The translations under genes and the position numbers were made by a program. This document shows positions 48,535 through 56,783 of a stretch of DNA of 64,000 nt, one piece after another. The notes beneath the pieces are model-generated. The model had not been told where the DNA came from. It saw nothing but the letters and a program-made list of their open reading frames with translations, and made no database searches. The stretch spans positions 1-64,000 of the forward strand of contig JAUIGL010000027.1 of assembly GCA_030430165.1 (NCBI GenBank), in the 5' to 3' direction. Each line of letters opens with the position of its first letter. Position 1 is the first letter of the stretch. Source of the stretch: a bacterium (lineage in GTDB: Bacteria; Desulfobacterota; Binatia; HRBIN30; CADEER01).

Positions 48535-49835
48535 TCCGACCGGTCCATTCCCTCGCCGGAGAGAACGCGAAACAGCGACTGCAGCTTCGCGTGGGTCTCG
48601 CAGTATTCCCGCTCCGGATCCGAATCGGCTACGATGCCGCCCCCAGCGTGAAACGACAACCCCTCCCGGTCGAGGAAGCCAGTGCGAATGGCAATGCTCG
48701 ACACGACGTCTCGGTTCGGTTCGATCCAGCCGAGGCTGCCCGTGTAGAAACCGCGCGGCAACGGTTCGAGCTCTTCGATGATCTGCATCGCCCGGATCTT
48801 CGGCGCTCCGGTGATCGATCCGCCGGGAAAGGTCGCGCGAACGATGTCGGCGAGCGCCACCCGCGGTCGCAGGCGGCCGCGGACCTTGGACACCATGTGA
48901 GTCAGCATCGGGTACTCGCGAACACGCTGCAGCTCGGGCACGTGTACCGACCCGGTCTCGCAGAGGCGACCGAGATCGTTGCGCTCGAGATCGACGATCA
49001 TCAAATGCTCGGCTCGTTCCTTGGGATCCGCCGCCAGCTCGGCGGCGATCGCCGCTGTGTCGCCGCCCGGCTCGACGGCGCGCGTGCCCTTGATCGGATA
49101 AGTCTCGATCACACGGCCGCGCACTCGCAGGAAGCATTCCGGTGAGTTGCTGAGCAGCGACCAGCTTCCACCGTCGACGTAGGCGGCGAAGGGATTGGGA
49201 TAGCGGGACGTCCAGCGCGCGAACACCGCCGGCCCGTCGCCGGGGCGCGCGCGAAAGCGAAACGCCTGGGCGAGATTGGCCTGGTAGATGTCGCCGGCGC
49301 GGATGTACTCGCGCGCCGCTTCGACCATCGCGCGATACTCGGGCGGAGTCATTAGCGGCTCGGGACGCTGCAACAGGGGCCCAACGTCACCAAGCCCCTC
49401 CGCCGGACGCTGCAGCCTCTGCCTGCCGCGAGCCGCAGCCGCATCCGAGCCGGCGACGATCGACGCCGAGCCGGAGCGGCGATTGCCTCGGTAGGCCCAG
49501 TCATACGCGGCCGCGTAGAGCAGCGGACAGCGCGGCCAGGGCAGCCGCCGCCCCAGATTCTCGACGGCGTGCTTCAGGTCGTAGCTAAGAGCGAAGAAGA
49601 TGCCGGCCGAGCCGTTCTCGAGATTCGCATCGACGAAGCTCTGCAAGGCGTCCATCGGATCGACCTCGGTCGCAGCGTCGATCTCGAGAACCGCCGTCGG
49701 AGCAGCGGCAAAAACCACCGTGCCGTCGCCCCAGGAATCGGCGCTGCGGCCGTCCAGCAGGACCAACCGCTCGCCATCGCCGCCAGCAAGCAAAGTCGCG
49801 GGGTCGGAGAGAAAAGCGACTTCTTGCGTCGGCAT
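48531..49835 (-). CDS. pabB: Aminodeoxychorismate synthase component I (PabB)
   Basis: A 434-residue chorismate-binding enzyme. The start ATG 49835 has AGGA 5 nt upstream; the frame runs further back but without similarity. An N-terminal domain of about 130 residues precedes the core: GDIYQANLAQAF, SNSPECFLRVRGRVIETYPIKGTR (active-site Lys in PIKGT), VDLERNDLGR, FPGGSITGAPKIRAMQII and GGGIVADSDPEREY. It would convert chorismate to aminodeoxychorismate with ammonia or with a glutaminase PabA encoded elsewhere. First gene of the pabB-pabC-sulfatase operon. Confidence 0.92.
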   Translation of the reverse strand: MPTQEVAFLSDPATLLAGGDGERLVLLDGRSADSWGDGTVVFAAAPTAVLEIDAATEVDPMDALQSFVDANLENGSAGIFFALSYDLKHAVENLGRRLPWPRCPLLYAAAYDWAYRGNRRSGSASIVAGSDAAAARGRQRLQRPAEGLGDVGPLLQRPEPLMTPPEYRAMVEAAREYIRAGDIYQANLAQAFRFRARPGDGPAVFARWTSRYPNPFAAYVDGGSWSLLSNSPECFLRVRGRVIETYPIKGTRAVEPGGDTAAIAAELAADPKERAEHLMIVDLERNDLGRLCETGSVHVPELQRVREYPMLTHMVSKVRGRLRPRVALADIVRATFPGGSITGAPKIRAMQIIEELEPLPRGFYTGSLGWIEPNRDVVSSIAIRTGFLDREGLSFHAGGGIVADSDPEREYCETHAKLQSLFRVLSGEGMDRSE

Positions 49836-49901
49836 GGGATTCCTGATTTGGGAACCAAAGTCTAGCGACCCTTCGGAAACCGCGCAATAAAGCGCACCCC
49901 C

Positions 49902-50798
49902 ATGAACGCCTCGGTCGATCTTCTCCATTCCATTCTGCCTTCAACCGTCGGCCTGAAGGTGACGATTCCGGACGACCACCCGTCGGCGCAGATCCTCGGT
50001 ACCGAGCGGATGGGCTCGGGCACTATCATCGACGATGAGCTGGTGCTGACCGCCAACTACGTTTCGGTCGGGGCGACCAAGGTCGAGGTCGCGTTCCTCG
50101 ACGGCGTCACCGGCACCGCCGAGGTCGTGGCCCAGGACTTCTACTCGGGCCTCTCCGTCATGCGAATCTCCGGCCCGCGCTATCCGAGGGTGGAGATGCG
50201 TTCGTCCGAGGGGCTCGCGCCCGGACAGGAGGTCTTCATCGCCGCCTCCGCCGGAGAGAGCCAGCGCCGGGTCAACACCGGCGCCATCACCACCCTCGCC
50301 GCCTTCGACGCGTTCTGGGAATTCCGCCTCGAACGGGCGATCACGACGACCATCATGAATCCCGGGCTCGGCGGCGGGGGTCTGTTCACCCTCGACGGCA
50401 AGCTCTGCGGGGTCGTATCGCTCGATCTCAACGAGATCGGCCACTTCACCCTCGCGATTCCCACCGAGAACTTCTCCGACCACCGTGAAGAGCTGCTGCG
50501 TCACGGGCGCCGCTCGACCCGGCCGCCGCGCGCCTTCATCGGAGTCTACTGCTACAAGGTCGACACCCATGTAGTCATCGCCGGAATCCTGCCCGGCACA
50601 CCCGCCGAGCGCGCAGGGCTCAAACCCGGCGATCTGGTCCTCGCCGTCGACGGTTCCAAAGTGCGCGAGCGCAGCGATCTCTATGAAGGAATCTGGAAAC
50701 GCTCGCCCGGCGACGAGGTGACGATCCAGATCTACCGCGACAAGGTCGTCCAGGAGATCAGGGTTTCCGCCACCGACGCCGAGTCGCACTTCGACTAG
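49902..50798 (+). CDS. HtrA-like pseudoprotease with PDZ domain
   Basis: A 298-residue protein with the HtrA (S1C) layout: trypsin-like domain (about 1-195) and PDZ domain (about 205-295, with PGTPAERAGLKPGDLVLAVDG). All three catalytic residues are replaced: LTNNHV-type His is Tyr53 (LTANYV), the Asp of DLAVL is Gly83 (YSGLSVMRI) and the Ser of GNSGGP is Gly157 (GLGGGG). It is therefore unlikely to be a protease. No signal peptide, so cytoplasmic, unlike normal HtrA. The next gene starts one base after its stop. A peptide-binding or scaffold role is inferred. Confidence 0.88.
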   Translation: MNASVDLLHSILPSTVGLKVTIPDDHPSAQILGTERMGSGTIIDDELVLTANYVSVGATKVEVAFLDGVTGTAEVVAQDFYSGLSVMRISGPRYPRVEMRSSEGLAPGQEVFIAASAGESQRRVNTGAITTLAAFDAFWEFRLERAITTTIMNPGLGGGGLFTLDGKLCGVVSLDLNEIGHFTLAIPTENFSDHREELLRHGRRSTRPPRAFIGVYCYKVDTHVVIAGILPGTPAERAGLKPGDLVLAVDGSKVRERSDLYEGIWKRSPGDEVTIQIYRDKVVQEIRVSATDAESHFD

Positions 50799-50799
50799 G

Positions 50800-51777
50800 A
50801 TGATTGCCTGCGTTTACGGAACCGGCGCCGCGGCCTTCGTCGAGCCGGTGATCCGAGACCTCATCCAGCTGGCAGCGGCGCGACGCCTGGAGCTGGTTGG
50901 TGTCGATCTCGAGCGGTTGCCCGAGGCGACGACATTCAACGACGTCTCGCAGGTCTATGTGTTTCCGCTCGAGGCCGGGGTTGCCGACGGCGATGAGCTC
51001 TATCGGCTGCTGTCGCGGAGATTCCCCAACGCCACGGTGATCAACCCTCCGGCGGCACATCACCTGAGCGCCGACCGCGTCGCCCTCGGCGCGCGCCTCC
51101 TCGAACGCGGCGTACCGATGCCGGAGACCCTGGTCACCGACGACCCGAAAGAAGTGCGCGATTTCGTCGTGCGCTACGAGCACGCGGTGCTGCGCGATCT
51201 TCGCGCCGCCGGCGTCGGATCGAGCCTACTGCTGGTCGCCGACGCCAACCGTACCCTGCTCGGTGAAGCGCGCGGCCGGCGCTACGTCGTCGAACCGCTC
51301 GCAGAGGGTAGCGGCCGTCACCTCGAGCACGGGGTGCTCAGCGTGGCCCCGCCGTTCCTGGTGCAGCGAATGATCACCCGGATCGGCCGCCGCGGCGTGC
51401 TGACCCCGGCGCCGGTACTGCGCGCATTCGTCGCCGACGACCACGTCCCCTACTGGATCGAGTCCTATCGCGACCGCGTCGAACGTCCGTCTGACTTTCT
51501 GCTGACTACCGAAACGAAGACCCCGCGGCGCTTCCTTCAAGTGGTCAGCGACGAAGCGGACAAGCTGGCCAGGCGCGCGCTCAAGGTCGTCGGCTCGCCG
51601 ATCGGCGCCGTCGATCTGATCCGCTCCGACACCGGGCTGGTCGTCCTCGACGTCGTCATCGACGGCGCCCATCGGATGATCGACCGGTCCTACAAGAAGC
51701 TGCCGGAGTTTCGCGGTGCCTTCGATCTCGACCGCTACCTCATCGAGATGATCGCCGACCGACTCGAAGACCAGTAG
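50800..51777 (+). CDS. ATP-grasp-like protein (RimK/glutathione synthetase-type)
   Basis: A 325-residue cytosolic protein. The order of elements matches ATP-grasp ligases: a pre-ATP-grasp domain (about 1-90), a central region RDLRAAGVGSSLLLVAD and QRMITRIGRR, and a C-terminal AVDLIRSDTGLVVLDVVIDG. Compared with RimK the strand lysine that binds ATP appears as Arg (HAVLRDL) and the Mg2+ ligands EVN appear as DVV. It may thus be degenerate or divergent. It starts one base after the pseudoprotease, so the two are coupled. RimK-like members attach amino acids to peptide C-termini. Confidence 0.7.
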   Translation: MIACVYGTGAAAFVEPVIRDLIQLAAARRLELVGVDLERLPEATTFNDVSQVYVFPLEAGVADGDELYRLLSRRFPNATVINPPAAHHLSADRVALGARLLERGVPMPETLVTDDPKEVRDFVVRYEHAVLRDLRAAGVGSSLLLVADANRTLLGEARGRRYVVEPLAEGSGRHLEHGVLSVAPPFLVQRMITRIGRRGVLTPAPVLRAFVADDHVPYWIESYRDRVERPSDFLLTTETKTPRRFLQVVSDEADKLARRALKVVGSPIGAVDLIRSDTGLVVLDVVIDGAHRMIDRSYKKLPEFRGAFDLDRYLIEMIADRLEDQ

Positions 51778-51835
51778 GCGCGCGCAACAGCGTCTTCGAA
51801 CACTCGTAGTGGCGCTCTAAACACGAAGGCACAAG

Positions 51836-52432
51836 TCACGAAGGGTCGGCCGCTCGCAGCTCGTCGATCAGGTGCTCGATGCGGTCGTTGCCCCAGAATC
51901 GCTTGCCCGCGAAGACGAAGAGCGGCACTCCGAAGACACCGTGCTCGAGCGCGCGCGCGATGTTCTGGTCGGCGCGGTTGTGGTAGAGGCGCGAGCGTAC
52001 CGCCTGCCGCAGATCGTTGCCGGAGATGCGACAGTCTTCGGCACACTCGGCCAACACCGTCCCATCATCGAGGTCTTTCCCCTCGCACCAACGACTGCGG
52101 AACAGTGCGTTGCGGAAGTTGCGCTCCTGGCCGCGCTCACCGGCGAAATAGTAGGCGGCGACCGCGTCCCGGCCATCGATCGAGGCGGGATCGTCGACCC
52201 AGGGGATGTGGAGCTTGCGCGCCCAACGGGCGGCGTCCTCGCGCAGATAGTCGCGCTTACTCTCCTGCAGAGTGAGTGCGAGACCCGTCGGCGGGTCCAT
52301 CGCCGGCGGAATCAGCGGAATCGGCTCTAGCTCGGCCTCAACCGATTCGAGCATCGGGTCGATGCGAAAGTCGGCGAGCGCCGAGAACGGCGAGCTGAAG
52401 CTGAAAAAGTACAGCACACGCTTGCGCGCCAT
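51836..52432 (-). CDS. DsbA family / 2-hydroxychromene-2-carboxylate isomerase-like protein
   Basis: A 198-residue thioredoxin-fold protein. It begins RVLYFFSFSSPFSALADFRIDPML, where Ser replaces the CXXC cysteines, as in kappa-class GST/HCCA isomerases. GVFGVPLFVFAGKRFWGNDRIEHL is the C-terminal hallmark with the cis-Pro. These use glutathione in isomerising aromatic catabolic intermediates. The start is ATG 52432, 2 bp after the galE stop. The stop overlaps a fragment of an ACACGAAGGC repeat (51819-51845). Confidence 0.88.
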   Translation of the reverse strand: MARKRVLYFFSFSSPFSALADFRIDPMLESVEAELEPIPLIPPAMDPPTGLALTLQESKRDYLREDAARWARKLHIPWVDDPASIDGRDAVAAYYFAGERGQERNFRNALFRSRWCEGKDLDDGTVLAECAEDCRISGNDLRQAVRSRLYHNRADQNIARALEHGVFGVPLFVFAGKRFWGNDRIEHLIDELRAADPS

Positions 52433-52434
52433 GA

Positions 52435-53400
52435 CTACGACCTCGCCTGAGCCCAACCGACCGCGCTGTCGACGATCTCCTCGAGGGACGAGTGACGCGC
52501 CTGCCAACCAACCTTGGACCGGAGCAGCGACGGGTCGGCGACGAGGGTCGCCGGATCGCCGGGGCGCCGCGCCGACACCTCGACGATCGGCTCCTTGCCG
52601 AGCCGCTTGCCGACTTGCTCGATCACCTGCATCACCGAGTTGCCCGTACCGGTGCCGCAGTTGAAACTCTGCCCGCTCTCCAACTCGTCGGCCTCGATGA
52701 CCTGCACGTGCGCTGCGGCGAGATCGGTCACATGGATGTAGTCGCGCACGCAGGTGCCGTCCGGCGTCGGATAGTCATTGCCGTAAACCTGCAGCGGACG
52801 CCCGGCGACGACCGCCTCGATGACCCGCGGTATCAGGTGTTCCTCCGGGTCGTGCGCCTCGCCGACCCCCCACTCGGGGTGGGCGCCGGCGGCGTTGAAG
52901 TAGCGCAGCGCCGCCGAACGGATGCCGAGACTGGGAGCGCTGCCGTGCAGCAACCGCTCGAAGGCGAGCTTCGACGAACCGTACGGAGCGGTCGGCTGCA
53001 GCTTGGCGCTCTCGGGAATCGGCGACACGTCGGTGTCGCCGTAGACCGCTGCCGTCGACGAGAAGAGGAAGGCGCGCACCGGATGGCGCGAGCACGCCAG
53101 CAACAGGCTCGCACCGGCGGAAAGATTGTTCTGCCAGTAGAGCTCGGGGTTGCGAACCGACTCGCCGACGCTGATCGAGCCGGCTAGGTGGACCAATCCC
53201 TCGGGGCGATGGCGCGCGAACACGTCGACCAGCGCCGGGGTATCCTCCAGGGAGACCTGTTCGAAAGGGAAGTCGCCCGCCCGCTCTCGCTTGGACGCGC
53301 GCAGGTCGTCGACGACGATCGGTTCGTGGCCTGCTTGTGCCAGTCCGCGAACTACGTGTGCTCCGATGTAACCGGTACCGCCGGTGACCAGTACTTTCAT
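52435..53400 (-). CDS. galE: UDP-glucose 4-epimerase
   Basis: A 321-residue extended short-chain dehydrogenase. GGTGYIG (7-13) binds NAD, SSTAAVYG (115-121) and the catalytic Tyr140-X3-Lys144 (YGSSK) follow. NPELYWQNNLSAG, YFNAAGAHPEWGVGE and PTPDGTCVRDYIHVTDLAAAH are typical GalE landmarks. It interconverts UDP-glucose and UDP-galactose for surface polysaccharide. The ATG has GGAGG upstream. It is cotranscribed with the DsbA-family gene. Confidence 0.95.
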   Translation of the reverse strand: MKVLVTGGTGYIGAHVVRGLAQAGHEPIVVDDLRASKRERAGDFPFEQVSLEDTPALVDVFARHRPEGLVHLAGSISVGESVRNPELYWQNNLSAGASLLLACSRHPVRAFLFSSTAAVYGDTDVSPIPESAKLQPTAPYGSSKLAFERLLHGSAPSLGIRSAALRYFNAAGAHPEWGVGEAHDPEEHLIPRVIEAVVAGRPLQVYGNDYPTPDGTCVRDYIHVTDLAAAHVQVIEADELESGQSFNCGTGTGNSVMQVIEQVGKRLGKEPIVEVSARRPGDPATLVADPSLLRSKVGWQARHSSLEEIVDSAVGWAQARS

Positions 53401-53506
53401 GGCCCTCCTCGATGCCGGTTTGCCGGTACCGTGTCAACGCGCCAAAGCCGGCAGCCCTCGATCGATGCGGCCGCAACGCGCCGGCACCGACACAGCGCCA
53501 AGGCGA

Positions 53507-54274
53507 TTAGAAGTTGTCCTTGAGCGACCGCGTCTTCGCGAATACGGAAACGTCGTCCATCGGCAAATCGGGAAACTTCTCTGCGAGAGTCTGGCGCAAC
53601 TCTTCACTCTGCCAGCGGAAGAACGGATTGGTCTCCTCCTCCGACTCGATCGTCGTCGGAGTCGTGTAGCCGCCTCCCGCGACTTGCTGGGCGGCCCACT
53701 TGCGCTTCTGTTGCAGGGCCGAGTTGCGCGGCTCCAGGGTCAGCGCGAAATCGAGATTGTTCTCGGTGTACTCGTGGCCAAAGTACACCTTCGTTTCGGG
53801 CGGCAGCTCGCGCAGCTTCTGCATCGACTGGACCATCATCGCCGCGTCGCCCTCGAAGAGCCGACCGCAACCACCAGCAAAGAGCGTGTCGCCGGTGAAG
53901 ACGGCGCGTTCCTTCTCGAAGTAGTAGGCGATGTGGCCCGTCGTGTGCGCTGGGATCTCGAGAATCCGCCCCTCGAGCGACCCGACGCGCACCGCGTCGC
54001 CCTCGCGCACAGTGAGCGTCAGCCCGGGGACCCGGTCGTCGTAGCCATACACGGTCAAGCCCGGCACCGCGGCCAGCAACTCCTCGTTGCCACCGACGTG
54101 GTCGAAGTGATGATGCGTCGGCAGGATCGACGTCAGGTGCGCCCCCTCTTTCTCGACCGCTTCCAGAATCGGCTTCGGCTCGGCGCAGTCCACGATGCCG
54201 GCCTCGCCGGACGCCGGATCGACGATCAAGTAGGCGTAGTTGTCGGAAAGCTGAGGGATGGCAATGACCTTCAT
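53507..54274 (-). CDS. gloB: Hydroxyacylglutathione hydrolase (glyoxalase II)
   Basis: A 255-residue cytosolic metallo-beta-lactamase-fold thioesterase that hydrolyses S-lactoylglutathione. MKVIAIPQLSDNYAYLI begins the fold, THHHFDH (53-59) binds the two metals, FTGDTLFAGGCGRLFEG and YFGHEYTENNLDFA follow, and TNPFFR near the C-terminus completes the glyoxalase II helical domain that holds glutathione. The start is ATG 54274. The small membrane protein gene ends 4 bp before it and a VOC gene precedes that, so this could be a glyoxalase operon. Confidence 0.95.
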   Translation of the reverse strand: MKVIAIPQLSDNYAYLIVDPASGEAGIVDCAEPKPILEAVEKEGAHLTSILPTHHHFDHVGGNEELLAAVPGLTVYGYDDRVPGLTLTVREGDAVRVGSLEGRILEIPAHTTGHIAYYFEKERAVFTGDTLFAGGCGRLFEGDAAMMVQSMQKLRELPPETKVYFGHEYTENNLDFALTLEPRNSALQQKRKWAAQQVAGGGYTTPTTIESEEETNPFFRWQSEELRQTLAEKFPDLPMDDVSVFAKTRSLKDNF

Positions 54275-54278
54275 CGCT

Positions 54279-54530
54279 TCAACGATCTCCATCTTCGGCA
54301 CTCGGAAGGCGCCGGAAATCGGACGAGGAGAGCTCGATTTCGTCGAGATTGCCCTGGACGGGGCGCGCCGGCAGGTCGCGACTCGACGGCCGGAGCAAGT
54401 AGTATGCACCGAGGGCAATGCCGGCGACGACGGTAGCCGCGGCCAGAGACAGCAGAAAGACACCTACCAGCGGGATCGCGATCAGAAGACCGATCCAGAC
54501 CGCCAGCGGCAAGCTGGGCATTCGCTTCAT
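54279..54530 (-). CDS. Small single-operon membrane protein
   Basis: An 83-residue hypothetical protein with one or two hydrophobic segments (about residues 7-45: LAVWIGLLIAIPLVGVFLLS and VVAGIALGAYYLL), then a polar tail rich in Arg, Asp and Ser. The ATG directly follows the VOC stop (TAAATG) and its stop lies 4 bp before gloB, so translation is coupled on both sides. No known family was recognised. Confidence 0.75.
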   Translation of the reverse strand: MKRMPSLPLAVWIGLLIAIPLVGVFLLSLAAATVVAGIALGAYYLLRPSSRDLPARPVQGNLDEIELSSSDFRRLPSAEDGDR

Positions 54531-54953
54531 TTATTCCACTCTTTCCGGTTTGGATTCCTTCAACTCAACCATATAGCCATCCGGATCGCGAACGTAGATC
54601 GAGCGGCCGAAGCCGGTCGCACCGAAACGGACCGCGGGCTCTTCTTCCAGCATTTCGACGCCCGCCGTGCGCAGTTGCTTCACCACTTCGTCGAGCGAGC
54701 CGTCGACGCGCATACAGAAATGGAAGAAGCCCGAATGCTGCTGACTGAGCCCTGAATCAAAGGCTTCGTCCGGCCACAGGTCGACCAGCACGGTCGCACC
54801 GACGCGTACCGATAGAAACGGGCGTTCGCCCGATTCCAGCTCCGCGCGACCAACCACCGGCAGGCCGAGAAGACTCTCGTAGAACCCGAGCGACCGATCG
54901 AGATCGCGGACACGGAGCACGATGTGGTCCATTCCTTCGACTGAGATCGACAT
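54531..54953 (-). CDS. VOC/glyoxalase-fold protein
   Basis: A 140-residue vicinal-oxygen-chelate protein. It begins MDHIVLRVRDLDRSLGFYESLLGLPVV and ends SIYVRDPDGYMVELKE, the paired beta-alpha-beta-beta-beta repeats. Metal ligands may be the initial His (DHIVLRV), a central His (HFCMRVDG-type FFHFCMRV) and Glu in MVELKE. It could be glyoxalase I, consistent with gloB in the operon, or a ring-cleavage or resistance protein. The start is ATG 54953; the first GTG-like codons upstream are less likely. Confidence 0.88.
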   Translation of the reverse strand: MSISVEGMDHIVLRVRDLDRSLGFYESLLGLPVVGRAELESGERPFLSVRVGATVLVDLWPDEAFDSGLSQQHSGFFHFCMRVDGSLDEVVKQLRTAGVEMLEEEPAVRFGATGFGRSIYVRDPDGYMVELKESKPERVE

Positions 54954-55033
54954 GTATCTCAGGCTACCACGATGCAGGCGGCGAGACGATTGCGAGCCGA
55001 AGCTCACTCGGGTCGCCGAGGTTTCGCGGGATC

Positions 55034-55651
55034 TCAGTTCCGCGACTTGCGCTTCTTGGCGGTGCTCTTGGTCTTGCGCGCCGATTTCTTCACCGGTTTC
55101 GCCTGCCCCTTCGACCCGGTGAGGTCGGCGAGGCGGTCTTCGAGCTGCCGCAAGCTGCTCTCGAGTCGTCGCAGCTCGCCTAGCAGCACCGGGTTGTGGG
55201 TCACCTTCTCCACCGACTGTCGCACCTGGTGATCGATCCGCCGCTGCAGCTCGTCGAGTCGACGCTGCGGCAGATCGAGAACGTCTTCGAGGAAATCGGC
55301 GGTATCGTTGCCGACCAGCTCGCGCACACGTTTCTCGGCGGCGTCGACCACCGAACCGATCGCTTCTCTCGACTTCTGCACGGTCTCGTCGCCGACCTCG
55401 ATCATGCGTCGAAGCAGCGGCAGCTCGAGAGCGCCGTTGTTGCGCTTCTCGGCCTCGTAGATGATCTGGGCGAAGGTAACGCCGGTGAGATCCTCACCGC
55501 TACGGTTGTCGACGACGCGAACATCTTCACCCGCTTGCACCAACGCGCGGATCCCATCGAGCGTGATGTACTTGCTCTTGGCGACGTCGTAGAGCTTGCG
55601 ATTTCCGTAGCGCTTGATCAGCCGCTGATCGCTGTTTTTGGCCTTCTGCAT
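55034..55651 (-). CDS. phaR: PhaR-type polyhydroxyalkanoate synthesis regulator
   Basis: A 205-residue DNA-binding protein. The N-terminal domain LIKRYGNRKLYDVAKSKYITLD is the PhaR signature, with GVTFAQIIYEAEKRN next. A coiled-coil rich segment (about 80-170) and a Lys/Arg-rich tail of about 30 residues (KKSARKTKSTAKKRKSRN) follow; the latter resembles a phasin- or histone-like DNA-binding tail. PhaR represses PHA genes until it binds the polymer. No PHA synthase is in the window. The gene starts at ATG 55651. Confidence 0.9.
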   Translation of the reverse strand: MQKAKNSDQRLIKRYGNRKLYDVAKSKYITLDGIRALVQAGEDVRVVDNRSGEDLTGVTFAQIIYEAEKRNNGALELPLLRRMIEVGDETVQKSREAIGSVVDAAEKRVRELVGNDTADFLEDVLDLPQRRLDELQRRIDHQVRQSVEKVTHNPVLLGELRRLESSLRQLEDRLADLTGSKGQAKPVKKSARKTKSTAKKRKSRN

Positions 55652-55967
55652 GGTTCGAACTGAGCTTTGGAGCTACCACAAGCGTCCCGACAGCGGCAAG
55701 GAAACGGCCGTGCCGGCGATTCCCTGGCTGCGGATGTAGGCTCGTAACTGATCCCCAAGATGGATACACAGTAGCCCGGAGTACTCATGAATATCGGAAG
55801 GCGCCCGCGAAACCCGCATCCTTGCGGGTTCATGAGGAATCTGATCTCGATCGAGCATGACTCTGTGTCGAAGCGCCGACGACCTGCCGAATGCGCTCTA
55901 CCTCAACTGTTACAACGGTTACAGGCGGCACGGCGCACTGAATAGTGCGGGCTAGGTGGGCCTCGGT
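55652..55967. other. 316-bp gap with hairpin and possible transposase relic
   Basis: The hairpin AACCCGCA-TCCT-TGCGGGTT is at 55811-55830 without a U-run. On the plus strand at about 55883-55954 the frame reads DDLPNALYLNCYNGYRRHG, which resembles the C-terminal end of an integrase-core (IS3/IS481-type) transposase, but the match is short. No other coding signal was found. Confidence 0.3.
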
Positions 55968-56783
55968 ATGAGCAACCGGTTCACAGTAGCGGCGGTGCAG
56001 CTGCGCGTCGGCAACGACAAGTCTGCCAACCTCGCGGTGGCGGAGCGTTTGGTTGGCGAGGCGGCGGCGCGCGGTGCGCGTCTGGTCAGCCTGCCCGAGC
56101 TGTTCTCGTGGGGCGGCCGGCGCGAAGAAGAAGCCGCCGCCGCCGAAACGATTCCCGGCCCGACCAGCGATCGCGTGGCAGAGCTCGCCGCCGGGCTCGG
56201 CATCTATCTGGTCGCCGGTTCGATTCTCGAACGCGCCGACGGCACCACCAAGGCCTGGAACACCTGCTGCGTATTCGACCCCAGCGGGAAATCCATCGCG
56301 ACCTATCGCAAGATCCACCTATTCGACGTCGCGATCGCAGATCGGGTGGCAGTGCGCGAGTCCGACACCCGGCTCGCCGGCGACCGCGTCGAGGTTGCGA
56401 TCTGCGACCGGACCGAAGTCGGCCTGGCGATTTGCTACGACCTGCGCTTCCCCGAGCTCTTCCGCCGTCTGGTCGATCGCGACGCCAAGCTGATCTGCAT
56501 GCCGTCGGCGTTCACCATGGCCACCGGTGCGGTGCACTGGGAGTCGCTGGTGCGGGCGCGCGCGATCGAGAACCAGGTATACCTGATCGCACCCAACCAA
56601 TACGGCCGCGGCGGCAGCGGAGTTCTCAACTACGGCAACTCCATGATCGTCGACCCCTGGGGAACCGTCCTCGCGCGCTGCGGCGACGGCGACGGAGTGA
56701 TTTTCGCCGACATCGATCTCGACTACCTGACGCGGGTTCGCCAGGAGATTCCATGCCTCGAGCACAGAGTGCTCCGCGGGTAA
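55968..56783 (+). CDS. Carbon-nitrogen hydrolase (Nit1/omega-amidase-like)
   Basis: A 271-residue nitrilase-superfamily enzyme. Catalytic residues are Glu44 (LPELFSW), Lys115 (YRKIHLFD) and Cys156 (ICYDLRFPELFR), with EVGLAICYDLR the usual signature. This subgroup resembles Nit1/deaminated-glutathione amidase. The start ATG 55968 is preceded by AGGTGGG; a GTG four codons earlier also exists. The downstream MoeA gene starts inside its 3' end (31-bp overlap), so they form one operon. Cytosolic. Confidence 0.92.
   Translation: MSNRFTVAAVQLRVGNDKSANLAVAERLVGEAAARGARLVSLPELFSWGGRREEEAAAAETIPGPTSDRVAELAAGLGIYLVAGSILERADGTTKAWNTCCVFDPSGKSIATYRKIHLFDVAIADRVAVRESDTRLAGDRVEVAICDRTEVGLAICYDLRFPELFRRLVDRDAKLICMPSAFTMATGAVHWESLVRARAIENQVYLIAPNQYGRGGSGVLNYGNSMIVDPWGTVLARCGDGDGVIFADIDLDYLTRVRQEIPCLEHRVLRG

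Noticed and set aside
55811-55830. Hairpin AACCCGCA/TGCGGGTT as terminator
   Set aside because: No U-run, and no gene ends near enough on either strand.
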